A stretch of DNA of 14,884 nucleotides from Thermoproteota archaeon (GTDB taxonomy: Archaea > Thermoproteota > Thermoprotei > Thermoproteales > Thermocladiaceae). Under the pieces are notes generated by a model. It was not told where the DNA came from, ran no database searches, and saw only the letters and a list, made by a program, of their open reading frames with translations. Of this stretch, positions 1-6,991 are shown one piece after another. The stretch lies in the NCBI GenBank assembly GCA_013153895.1, contig JAADDN010000107.1:1-14884 (forward strand). Direction: 5' to 3'. Each line of letters begins with the position of its first letter. The stretch's first letter is position 1. Position numbers and translations under genes: made by a program.

Positions 1-231
1 CATCGTGGGAACTTCAGAATCTGACATGGATGTCGAATATATTAACCTTCTAATATTTGATAGAACTTGCTTAAGACTAACTACATCAACTTGAGGAATC
101 TTTCTCGATACTTGTACTATTATTGGATCGATATTCATAGAGTATAGGAAGCCTATGAACAATGGTAGTAGTTCTACATTCTTCTCTATGTATGAGCTTA
201 GTTGATTAACTATGTCCTCTGTAACAGACAT
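1..231 (-). CDS. Unrecognised protein, N-terminal part only
   Basis: This open minus-strand frame runs off the left edge of the window, so only the first 77 codons are visible. The peptide begins MSVTEDIVNQ and looks mostly helical, with short hydrophobic stretches (LLPLFIGFLY, PIIVQV). I recognise no family. An ATG two codons upstream (235-237) would add Met-Ser. I prefer the ATG at 229-231 because the TATA palindrome at 252-263 is centred 26.5 nt before it, the usual crenarchaeal distance from TATA to transcription start, which would make the message leaderless. On this strand a purine-rich AAAGAAG, a possible BRE, lies directly upstream of the TATA element. The neighbouring cis-prenyltransferase is divergent and appears to share the promoter. 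Being a real gene is likely from the open frame and promoter geometry; its function is unknown. Confidence 0.6.
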   Translation of the reverse strand, partial: MSVTEDIVNQLSSYIEKNVELLPLFIGFLYSMNIDPIIVQVSRKIPQVDVVSLKQVLSNIRRLIYSTSMSDSEVPTM

Positions 232-251
232 GGACATAACCTATCTGTAAT

Positions 252-263
252 ATATTTAAATAT
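252..263. promoter_or_regulatory. Shared palindromic TATA element of a divergent promoter
   Basis: ATATTTAAATAT is a perfect 12-base palindrome lying between two divergent genes. Its centre (257.5) is 26.5 nt from the minus-strand ATG at 231 and about 32 nt from the plus-strand GTG at 290, so a single TBP site could serve both directions. The purine-rich BRE-like sequence is clearer on the minus-strand side. The assignment rests on sequence and spacing only. Confidence 0.6.
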
Positions 264-289
264 CTTCTTTAAACTTCGCTAGATGTAGA

Positions 290-982
290 GTGCTTAACCA
301 TATAGCGTTTATACCTGACGGCAACAGGAGGTGGGCTAGAAAGCATGGAGTATCAATATTTGAAGCATATGAGCGTGGAGTATCTAAGATACATGAGATC
401 GTAGATCACATAGTAGAGAACAAGATTGCACGCTACGTCACATTTTACGTACTATCTCTAGAGAACGTAATGAACAGGAACAAGCTTGAGCTAGACCTAA
501 TATATAACCTCCTCGTGAGAGAACTTAAGAAGGTTAGAGAGGACGAGAACACGTATAGTAAAGGCATAAGAGTGAGAGTTATAGGAATAAGAGAGATCCT
601 TCCAGAACATATAGTGAACGAGATAGAGCTAACTGAGAAAGCTACAGAGAGGAATGAGAATTGTACAGTAATACTCGCAGTCGCGTATAGTGGTGTATTA
701 GAACCTTTCCATGTCCTTCTTAGAGAGTTCAAGAGTAGAAGAGTAGAAGAGGTACTATACTTGTTGGAGAATCCTAAAGTATCGTTCAGATACTTCACAT
801 ATCTGAGAGATGTTCCACGTCCTGACGTTATAGTTAGGACAGGAGGAGAGAAGAGAATAAGTAACTTTCTACTACCTCATGCTCCTGGTGCTAAACTAAT
901 ATTCTTAGAGAAGTATTGGCCTGAGATCACTCCTCAAGACATTGATAATATATTAAGTAGAATTATCACAACTAGAGCATGA
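290..982 (+). CDS. uppS: Cis-prenyltransferase (undecaprenyl/polyprenyl diphosphate synthase family), divergent
   Basis: The family condenses isopentenyl diphosphate onto an allylic diphosphate to make long cis-polyprenyl diphosphates, the precursors of glycan lipid carriers at the membrane. The signature IPDGNRRWA (residues 8-16) carries the catalytic Asp10, and RTGGEKRISNF (183-193) carries the two diphosphate-binding arginines Arg183 and Arg189. YWPE (209-212) matches the C-terminal WP motif. At 230 residues it is slightly short for the family. Several normally invariant positions differ: RTSGE reads RTGGE, the SxENWxR segment reads SLENVMNR without Trp, and the NYGGR segment appears as AYSGVLEP. 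The start is GTG; there is no Shine-Dalgarno motif and the promoter is close, so the message is probably nearly leaderless. The oligosaccharyltransferase gene of the same pathway lies about 3.6 kb downstream. Family assignment is firm; product length and activity are inferred. Confidence 0.9.
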   Translation: MLNHIAFIPDGNRRWARKHGVSIFEAYERGVSKIHEIVDHIVENKIARYVTFYVLSLENVMNRNKLELDLIYNLLVRELKKVREDENTYSKGIRVRVIGIREILPEHIVNEIELTEKATERNENCTVILAVAYSGVLEPFHVLLREFKSRRVEEVLYLLENPKVSFRYFTYLRDVPRPDVIVRTGGEKRISNFLLPHAPGAKLIFLEKYWPEITPQDIDNILSRIITTRA

Positions 983-990
983 GCTAATGC

Positions 991-998
991 TTTATAGT
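991..998 (+). promoter_or_regulatory. TATA box for the phosphoesterase-unknown-kae1 operon
   Basis: TTTATAGT is centred 28.5 nt before the ATG at 1023, placing the predicted transcription start within a few bases of the start codon. A GAGGA lies at 1016-1020 but only 2 nt from the ATG, too close for a normal Shine-Dalgarno site, so a leaderless start is more likely. Confidence 0.5.
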
Positions 999-1022
999 CT
1001 CGTAAGGTACTAACTGAGGAAC

Positions 1023-1571
1023 ATGAGAATACTAGTGGTATCTGATACTCATGGCGAGATTGATAATATTAAGCTTCTAGTAGACAAGCTGAAGAATGAG
1101 AAGTTTGACATGATTATTCACTTAGGAGATGATTCGCCAGATGCTGAACATCTTAAGCCACTAAATGCTCCACTCTACGTTGTTCCTGGAGTATATGAGC
1201 CTCATTATAAGAATCCTGAAACTAAGAGGAGAATCATAGTAGAGTTAGATGGAATAAGAGTACTATTATCACACACAGACACTAAACATCAGAATGATCC
1301 ACCGGAAGAGGAGGATCCACTAGAACGTCTTAAGAAGGGTGAAGTTGATGCATTATTTCACGGTCATACTCACATACCTAAGATAAGTCTTGAAGGAAGA
1401 AAGCTCATACTTAATCCAGGACACTTGAAGAAGAGTGATAAGAAGGGTTATCCTCCAACGTACGCGATAGTTGAGATAGAGGGAGAACTTGTAAGGATAG
1501 ATCTATACAAGCTCACTGATGGTACTAGACTAGCATCTCTACAAGTATCTAAGTCGTTCATTAAAGGTTAA
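1023..1571 (+). CDS. YfcE/MJ0936-type metallophosphoesterase
   Basis: This is a calcineurin-like phosphodiesterase of the small single-domain YfcE/MJ0936 group, members of which hydrolyse phosphodiester model substrates using two metal ions; the natural substrate is usually unknown. Visible metal ligands are Asp8 and His10 (SDTHG), Asp36 (HLGDD), His84 (SHTD), and His115 and His117 (GHTH), followed by the usual LNPG at 130-133. The motif that is normally GNCD or GNHD reads PGVYE (55-59), so the metal-binding and phosphate-orienting Asn is replaced by Val57. There is no signal peptide, so it should be cytoplasmic. Its 182 residues are normal to slightly long. It heads an operon with the unknown gene at 1574 (2-nt gap) and kae1. 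The family call is secure; catalysis may be altered by the missing Asn. Confidence 0.9.
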   Translation: MRILVVSDTHGEIDNIKLLVDKLKNEKFDMIIHLGDDSPDAEHLKPLNAPLYVVPGVYEPHYKNPETKRRIIVELDGIRVLLSHTDTKHQNDPPEEEDPLERLKKGEVDALFHGHTHIPKISLEGRKLILNPGHLKKSDKKGYPPTYAIVEIEGELVRIDLYKLTDGTRLASLQVSKSFIKG

Positions 1572-1573
1572 AG

Positions 1574-2707
1574 ATGACGATAGGTAACGTGAGCTTGAAG
1601 AAGATATTGAGAGAAGATCCTAAAGCTCTCTCTGCAGCTATAGCATGGTTAGCAGGATACACGAGGTACGATGTCGTGAAGATGTTTAACATAGATGTAG
1701 ATGTTCTTAGAGATTACGGTATTATTCTAGACGAGTTTGGAGAGTACATGATTGTACAAGGATTAAAATATAAGAGATATGATAAGGAAAGTATTGAGAA
1801 GTTTATTAGAAGCTTCATGCTAGATCCTCTAGAAATATTCTTAACATTATGTAGAACAATTAGTAAAGATGAAGCAAAAATATTAACATATGCTGCAGAT
1901 TTCGTTAAGAGATATGGTAGATTCAGTCTCTACGGTATAAGTGATTATATAAGATGTGTAGAGAGACCTGAGAATGTTAATGTTGAGTTCAAGGTTCTAC
2001 TTACGTTACAGAAATATATGTTATATATGTGCGATAGATCTCACAAATGTATAGAGTACTCGTGGACTCAGGACCTAGTTGAGAACATTAGAAAGATGTT
2101 TGGAACATTGTTTAATCTTCCTACAGATGAAGATATTTTAAGAGAACTTGAGAACTTTCTAAAAAGAAACATGTCTAGTGGTCTTGAGATTCTAGCAGCT
2201 CTATACAGCATGTGTACTGGAACTATAGATCAGTTCCAGTCTTTCCATAAGTGTCGTATTCAGGATGTTCTTAAAGATGTATCAGAGATACGTTACGTGT
2301 ATTATAATGGTTTTGTGAATCCGCTAGCTCTCGATCTGATAGTTAAGGTTGTTAGAGAGGATATAATAGAGAAGATAGTTTTAAAGATCTCTAAAGAGGT
2401 TGGAGAGATATTAAACACTTATGATGAACTACACTACTTGACGTATGTTACTGAGAAGATCGTGATTAGAGTTCCAAAGATGTATTACCTATCTCCCATA
2501 TTCTGGGCGAAGCCTGGAGCTATAAATATCGTGTATAGGATTCCAAAGAACTTATCATCATACATGTCTACCTATGGTACATATTTTGAGAAGGGGTTCC
2601 TAGTTGTAGCTCAGGGTTCAGATATATTGAAGATATTTGCATTTCCTGGTCATGACGATACTGTTAAAGAGAAGCTGAGGAACATATGTGATGTAGTTGA
2701 AGTATAA
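1574..2707 (+). CDS. Unrecognised 377-residue protein within the kae1 operon
   Basis: I do not recognise a family. The ATG follows the phosphoesterase stop by 2 nt and the stop codon overlaps the kae1 ATG by one base (taATG), so it is co-transcribed and probably translationally coupled with both. There is no signal peptide or membrane segment, so it is likely cytoplasmic. The N-terminal part (about 18-62) has a helix-turn-helix-like feel (AIAWLAGYTRYDVVKMF, then two short helices and a strand), the middle (about 70-290) is mainly helical, and the C-terminal part (about 295-377) looks alpha/beta (EKIVIRV, INIVYRI, FLVVAQ, LKIFAFP). Cysteines are scattered (93, 128, 153, 159, 214, 227, 372) without a clear zinc motif. 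Position suggests a role linked to tRNA modification or nucleotide metabolism, but this is inference only. Confidence 0.85.
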   Translation: MTIGNVSLKKILREDPKALSAAIAWLAGYTRYDVVKMFNIDVDVLRDYGIILDEFGEYMIVQGLKYKRYDKESIEKFIRSFMLDPLEIFLTLCRTISKDEAKILTYAADFVKRYGRFSLYGISDYIRCVERPENVNVEFKVLLTLQKYMLYMCDRSHKCIEYSWTQDLVENIRKMFGTLFNLPTDEDILRELENFLKRNMSSGLEILAALYSMCTGTIDQFQSFHKCRIQDVLKDVSEIRYVYYNGFVNPLALDLIVKVVREDIIEKIVLKISKEVGEILNTYDELHYLTYVTEKIVIRVPKMYYLSPIFWAKPGAINIVYRIPKNLSSYMSTYGTYFEKGFLVVAQGSDILKIFAFPGHDDTVKEKLRNICDVVEV

Positions 2708-3741
2708 TGGTGCTAGTACTAGGAATAGAATCTACTGCTCACACGTTTGGTATAGGGATAGCTACTGATGATGGTAAGATACTTGCAAACATAAATGAGA
2801 CATATGTACCACCACCTGGCTCTGGAATGCATCCTAGAGATGTAGCTGAGCATCATGTTAAGATTGCTAGAAATGTTCTTAGAAGAGCATTAGAGGTATC
2901 TGAAGTATCTATAGATGATGTTGATGCCATAGCTTTCTCTCAAGGACCTGGACTAGGACCTGTTCTGAGAGTTGGTGCAACAATTGCGAGAGCATTAGCC
3001 GTGAGGTATGGTAAGCCTCTAGTACCTGTACATCATGGTGTTGCTCATGTTGAGATAGCTAAGCTCGTTACAGGTCTTGTAGATCCTCTCATAGTTCTGA
3101 TATCTGGTGGACACACAATGGTTCTAGCATATAGTGAGGGCAGGTACAGAGTCTTTGGAGAGACATTAGACATCTCTATAGGTAATTGTCTAGACGTATT
3201 TGCAAGAGAGCTTGGATTCTCAATGCCGGGAGTTCCCAAAGTTGAAGAGCTTGCTAGACGTGGATCACGATTCATAGAGCTACCATACACGGTTATTGGT
3301 CAAGATTTATCATACTCTGGTCTCCTATCTAGAGCACTACAGCTGTTGGACAAGATAAGGAAAGGAGAGTTGAAAGATATCACAATAGAGGACCTATGTC
3401 TCAGCCTTGTAGAGACAGCATACTACATGCTAGCTGAAGTAACAGAGAGAGCATTAGCAGCTACAGGAAAGAGAGAGCTCCTCATAACTGGTGGAGTAGC
3501 TAGGAGCAGCAGACTTAGGGAGATATTTACAGTGATTGCAGAAGAGTTTGATGTTAAGCTTGGAATAGTATCGAACGAGTATGCTGGAGATAATGGTGCA
3601 ATGATAGCATATACAGGAGCATTAGCGTATAAGTATGGAATAACGATACCTGTAGAAGAAAGCATTACTAGACAGAGATGGCGTATAGATGAGGTTCCTG
3701 TACCATGGGTAGAGGATCTTATCAAGAGGAAGACTATATAA
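2707..3741 (+). CDS. kae1: Kae1/TsaD, tRNA N6-threonylcarbamoyladenosine synthase catalytic subunit (KEOPS)
   Basis: Kae1 transfers the threonylcarbamoyl group from threonylcarbamoyl-AMP to A37 of ANN-decoding tRNAs, acting in the KEOPS complex with Bud32, Cgi121 and Pcc1. The ASKHA fold begins LGIESTAHTFGIGI (5-18), followed by SQGPGLGPVLRVG (78-90). The HxxxH metal site is His110/His114, a glycine-rich SGGHT lies at 133-137, the nucleotide-binding ITGGVARS at 260-267, and the metal ligand Asp295 in AGDNGAMIA. The 344 residues are normal for a stand-alone Kae1; the Bud32 kinase found fused to it in some archaea is absent here and is not in the window. The start overlaps the previous stop by one base. 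The segment before SGG reads LIVLISGGHT, so the position I align with the metal-coordinating Tyr127 of the Pyrococcus abyssi enzyme (in YVSGG) is Leu131, as in bacterial TsaD. Confidence 0.96.
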   Translation: MVLVLGIESTAHTFGIGIATDDGKILANINETYVPPPGSGMHPRDVAEHHVKIARNVLRRALEVSEVSIDDVDAIAFSQGPGLGPVLRVGATIARALAVRYGKPLVPVHHGVAHVEIAKLVTGLVDPLIVLISGGHTMVLAYSEGRYRVFGETLDISIGNCLDVFARELGFSMPGVPKVEELARRGSRFIELPYTVIGQDLSYSGLLSRALQLLDKIRKGELKDITIEDLCLSLVETAYYMLAEVTERALAATGKRELLITGGVARSSRLREIFTVIAEEFDVKLGIVSNEYAGDNGAMIAYTGALAYKYGITIPVEESITRQRWRIDEVPVPWVEDLIKRKTI

Positions 3742-3743
3742 AT
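3734..3743 (+). promoter_or_regulatory. TATA box for the RuvC-like gene, overlapping the end of kae1
   Basis: CTATATAAAT overlaps the kae1 stop codon (3739-3741). It is centred about 29 nt before the GTG at 3768, consistent with an independent, nearly leaderless transcript. Confidence 0.55.
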
Positions 3744-3767
3744 ACTCTACGTATAGACACTGAATGA

Positions 3768-4397
3768 GTGACTCGTGTAAGACTGTACTATCTAGGGCGC
3801 AGAAGGATATACGACATGATCAGATCAGTACTCTACTCAGACATAGTCGAGCTTAGATACGTTGAGGAGAATCCTGAAAACATTGATGAGCATGTATTAA
3901 TAATTGATAGAGCTTTCGAGAGAACTGTCAGAAGAGGACGTAGAATTGATAGTGAGATAGATATTGTACAGCTGATGAAGCTGCTAACAGAGATGCTTAT
4001 GAGAGCATTAGAGTGTTATGATATAACTATCGGTGTAGATCCAGGAGATGAGGTGTCTGGTGTAGCAATAGTTCACTGTAAGATACCTACGATTCACGCT
4101 AGGTTACCTGTCCTGAAGATAGTGAAGTTAATACAGTCACTATCTGAGATAGATAATGTAGATCTCAAGGTATGTATAGGAGTTAAATCTAGTAGAAGAG
4201 GTAGAGATAGGTCTGTGATAGAGATGCTTCTATCACTTAGTCGTCACGTACCAACATACATGGTTGATGAAGAATCAACAAAACATAGGAGGAGAATATA
4301 TAGTAGAAGAGTTAGAAAGATAGGAGTCACAGTTGATGAGGCAGATGCAACAGTCTTTGCGTTATCTATAGATGAGGGTGTGAGAGTCACGACCTGA
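3768..4397 (+). CDS. Small RuvC/YqgF-like (RNase H fold) protein, possible nuclease
   Basis: The C-terminal two thirds resembles the RuvC/YqgF type of RNase H fold. A first beta-strand motif ITIGVDPGDEVSGVAIV (86-102) carries Asp91, a middle strand (about 133-140, LKVCIGVK) leads to a helix, VDEESTKHRRR (166-176) offers Glu168/Glu169, and a final helix DEADATVFALS (190-200) carries Asp190 and Asp193. This acidic set is what a RuvC-like metal site would need. The first roughly 84 residues are basic and have no match that I recognise. Length is 209 residues, with no signal peptide. The start is GTG, chosen because the TATA box is about 29 nt upstream and an upstream ATG (3764) is in another frame. 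It could be a structure-specific DNA or RNA nuclease, or an inactive RNase H-fold adaptor. The fold call is moderate; the function is open. Confidence 0.75.
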   Translation: MTRVRLYYLGRRRIYDMIRSVLYSDIVELRYVEENPENIDEHVLIIDRAFERTVRRGRRIDSEIDIVQLMKLLTEMLMRALECYDITIGVDPGDEVSGVAIVHCKIPTIHARLPVLKIVKLIQSLSEIDNVDLKVCIGVKSSRRGRDRSVIEMLLSLSRHVPTYMVDEESTKHRRRIYSRRVRKIGVTVDEADATVFALSIDEGVRVTT

Positions 4398-4441
4398 TGA
4401 GTAATATAGGAGTCTATGTATCGACCTATCGTGTAAGTATG

Positions 4442-4449
4442 TTTATAAG
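4442..4449 (+). promoter_or_regulatory. TATA box for the zinc ribbon-aglB unit
   Basis: TTTATAAG is centred 25.5 nt before the ATG at 4471, a near-ideal leaderless spacing. A GAGGT (4460-4464) could act as a Shine-Dalgarno site on transcripts starting further upstream. The gap 4398-4470 holds nothing else that I can identify. Confidence 0.6.
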
Positions 4450-4470
4450 GTGTAACTGTGAGGTAATACT

Positions 4471-4659
4471 ATGCCCATAGTCGTGAGATGCTCTTCCTGT
4501 GGTTATGTTCTCTATAGTGGCAAGGAGTTGAAATCTATAGACGATGTAGCTAGAAGATGGGATTACAGATGTCCCTGCTGTTTAAGTAAACTTGAAAAAG
4601 TCACCGATAAATTCACTATAAGACCAATTCATGAGCTCAAGACAGCAAGCAGAGCATAA
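4471..4659 (+). CDS. Small zinc-ribbon protein preceding and overlapping aglB
   Basis: The protein has 62 residues and four potential zinc ligands in a two-knuckle arrangement, Cys7-x-x-Cys10 and Cys34-Pro-Cys36-Cys37 (one of the last pair probably spare). About 23 residues separate the knuckles, the layout of a rubredoxin-like or zinc-ribbon fold. The family is not recognised beyond that. There is no membrane segment. The last 29 bases overlap the start of aglB in another frame, so the two are co-transcribed and probably coupled. Its constant proximity to the oligosaccharyltransferase would be worth testing across genomes. A cytoplasmic nucleic-acid-binding or protein-docking role is possible but not shown. 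Confidence 0.8.
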   Translation: MPIVVRCSSCGYVLYSGKELKSIDDVARRWDYRCPCCLSKLEKVTDKFTIRPIHELKTASRA

Positions 4660-6991
4660 GTCTACAGCGATAATAGACATAGATAAGGTACATAGAGTCC
4701 TCACATATATCCTCATAATAGTATCACTATACGCGCTCACAGTGCTAGCACTATATGATAGATTACTGAACCTCTTCTACTTTGGTTGGCATCTAGCAGC
4801 ATATGACCCCTTCATTAGGTACTATCTCGCAAAGTTTCTCGTAGAGTCAGGAATTGGTAATGGACTTGCATGGTGGATATCTGGTGGACTTGCACACTAT
4901 ATACCTCAGTCAGTCATGTCTAAGTTCTCTATAAAGATCGTGAATGGGTATACAATATTTACAAAGTTCTGGTATCCTTGGGGAATAGACTGGGCTAAGG
5001 TTCTAAGTCCAGGAGTCTCTCTCATAGGTGCATTAGCATACGTGATCATTGGTAGAAGTCTAGGATTAACTCTCCTACAGACTGACATAATAATACCCTG
5101 TATAATAAATGCGTTAGCTGTACTCTCAGTAGCATACTTGACCTGGAGAATATGTCCAAGAGAAATAAGAAAGTGGTGTGCTCTCATAGCTGCTGCATGG
5201 GTAGCAATATCGACATTATACGTAGTCAGAAGCTATGCAGGATGGTTCGATGACGTACCAATGTACGAGTTCTTTGCTCCACTAGGCTTAGCACTCTTCT
5301 TCGAGTCGTATCTAAGATCAGGATGGCAGAGACCCATATTCATAGCACTATCATTACTAGTTAATGGTTTCACAGTATGGATATGGGGAGGCTACTACTA
5401 CCTATTCAACATATATGGTATAGGAGTCATAGTAGCATCACTATACGCACTCTATAGAGATCCAATAAGAGTAGATCCAGGTAGACTACTTGCAACATAC
5501 GTGCCAACATATGTAGGATTTGCAACATTCATACTATTAACACCTAGATATGGAGTACATACCTTGTTCAGCGGTAAAGGATTTCTACCACTGATAGGAC
5601 TCATATTAGTAATATTCGTATATCTGACATATAGGTTCTTCAGTAAGCATATTGATACTATTAGAAGAGTATTCAAGTACATTGTTGCGATAGGAGTAGT
5701 AATATTATTCACAGGTTTCATATTATCATCATTAGGAATCACAAAGATAGGACCATTAAAAGTAGGTGGTAGATATCTAGCAATACTAGCACCACCATTA
5801 AGAAAAGCGTTAGTTAGCAGCGTAGCAGAGCACCAGTATGTTCCAGCAAACACTGTCATGCCAATGTTCGGTTATGGAGTGGTGCTAGCAATGATATCGC
5901 TAGTACTCTTCATAGTAGAGCCGAGTCTAGTAACAATAATAATGCTTATCGGTACACTTTTCGGAATGTACTTCCTCGCATCAATGTACTATACAGCATT
6001 CTCAGTATGTATGGTAATGATACCAGTATCCGTATACTCACTCACGCTACCTCTAAGACTAGGAGATACAAAGCTAGGAATAATCTTGCTCACCGTACTC
6101 GGAATCGTGCTAGGTGCAGCAATAGCTACTACAGTAGTAATACCACTAGCAACACCAACATTATTACAGGGAGACTGGATACCAGCATTAGAGTGGTTAC
6201 AGTTCAAGACTAAGCCTAACGCTACAGTAGTAAGCTGGTGGGACTATGGTTACCTAATATCAGTAGTAGCTAACAGGACAAGCCTCGCAGATAACTCTAC
6301 AGTCAATGGTACACAGATAGCAACAATAGCTAGACTATTCCTAACAAACGTATACAATTATGAGAAGGTTTACAAGTACTTGAAGATGCTTGGATATCCT
6401 CAATACATGTTAGTATATCAGCCATTTACAGTACTCACAATCGCTACAAAATCAGGAACATACTGCGTAGGTATACCACTCATAGGTGGAGACTTCGATA
6501 AGAGCATATGGATGGCAAGAATAGGAGGATACAAGGACACATACACGTTCAAACACTTCATATGTAGGTTCATTAAAGTTAAGAAACCACTTGGACCATA
6601 CACGTATACTCAGATAATACCAAACATGTACGTAATAATGTATGGAAACGGTAGAAAAGTTGGAAGATACTTATCAGTACCCTGCTCAATAAACTACACA
6701 ATATACTACGCAATGTTTAACCCATACGTCATATCACTATCATATCAGTGCCTCGGATACTTCTTAATGGTCTACCCATACTGGATATTTCAACTAAAGA
6801 AGCCAGTATCAGGATACGCATACATGCTAGGTCCAGTAGAGATCGAGTATAGTGGACATATAGTTAATGTAGCTAGACCTCCAGGATGGTTAACTATAGC
6901 ATATGTCCCAAGATCAGCAGTATACATATATAAGATAAACTACGCATTCCTAAGACACGTATTAAAGAATGCTACAAGATCTAGAACTTAA
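4631..6991 (+). CDS. aglB: AglB/STT3 oligosaccharyltransferase catalytic subunit
   Basis: AglB transfers a dolichyl-linked glycan to the Asn of N-x-S/T sequons on the outer face of the membrane. Hydrophobic spans dominate residues 24-505, consistent with the family's multiple membrane segments. Expected catalytic features are present: Asp59 in AYDPFIRYY (first external loop), FDD at 206-208, SVAEHQ (397-402) with Glu400 of the SVSE/TIXE loop, WWDYG (536-540) that reads the sequon, and a DxxK-type motif DFDKSIWMARI (621-631). The C-terminal globular domain runs from about 510 to 786 and contains sequons of its own (for example around Asn530, Asn548, Asn555 and Asn559). Length 786 is in the family range. 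The ATG at 4631 lies inside the zinc-ribbon gene; no in-frame ATG, GTG or TTG follows before the first membrane segment, so the 29-base overlap is real. The stop overlaps that of convergent nop10. Confidence 0.96.
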   Translation: MSSRQQAEHKSTAIIDIDKVHRVLTYILIIVSLYALTVLALYDRLLNLFYFGWHLAAYDPFIRYYLAKFLVESGIGNGLAWWISGGLAHYIPQSVMSKFSIKIVNGYTIFTKFWYPWGIDWAKVLSPGVSLIGALAYVIIGRSLGLTLLQTDIIIPCIINALAVLSVAYLTWRICPREIRKWCALIAAAWVAISTLYVVRSYAGWFDDVPMYEFFAPLGLALFFESYLRSGWQRPIFIALSLLVNGFTVWIWGGYYYLFNIYGIGVIVASLYALYRDPIRVDPGRLLATYVPTYVGFATFILLTPRYGVHTLFSGKGFLPLIGLILVIFVYLTYRFFSKHIDTIRRVFKYIVAIGVVILFTGFILSSLGITKIGPLKVGGRYLAILAPPLRKALVSSVAEHQYVPANTVMPMFGYGVVLAMISLVLFIVEPSLVTIIMLIGTLFGMYFLASMYYTAFSVCMVMIPVSVYSLTLPLRLGDTKLGIILLTVLGIVLGAAIATTVVIPLATPTLLQGDWIPALEWLQFKTKPNATVVSWWDYGYLISVVANRTSLADNSTVNGTQIATIARLFLTNVYNYEKVYKYLKMLGYPQYMLVYQPFTVLTIATKSGTYCVGIPLIGGDFDKSIWMARIGGYKDTYTFKHFICRFIKVKKPLGPYTYTQIIPNMYVIMYGNGRKVGRYLSVPCSINYTIYYAMFNPYVISLSYQCLGYFLMVYPYWIFQLKKPVSGYAYMLGPVEIEYSGHIVNVARPPGWLTIAYVPRSAVYIYKINYAFLRHVLKNATRSRT

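Noticed and set aside
445..798. Minus-strand open frame opposite the cis-prenyltransferase
   Set aside because: Low-complexity Ser/Leu/Thr-rich translation antisense to a gene with clear family motifs; a typical shadow of AGA/CTA-rich coding sequence.
3045..3725. Two minus-strand open frames opposite kae1
   Set aside because: They oppose strongly conserved Kae1 coding sequence, have no promoter or ribosome site, and their translations look like random shadow protein.
3768..4397. Bud32 kinase, the usual partner encoded near kae1
   Set aside because: There are no kinase motifs; the protein has a GVDPG strand and a final DEAD-like acidic helix that fit an RNase H fold.
4395..4470. Possible C/D box guide RNA starting at TGATGA (4395-4400)
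   Set aside because: The base before TGATGA is C, not a purine, and no CTGA D or D' box follows in the gap.
5452..5859. Minus-strand 135-codon frame within aglB
   Set aside because: Antisense to the membrane region of AglB, with composition expected from reversed hydrophobic codons.
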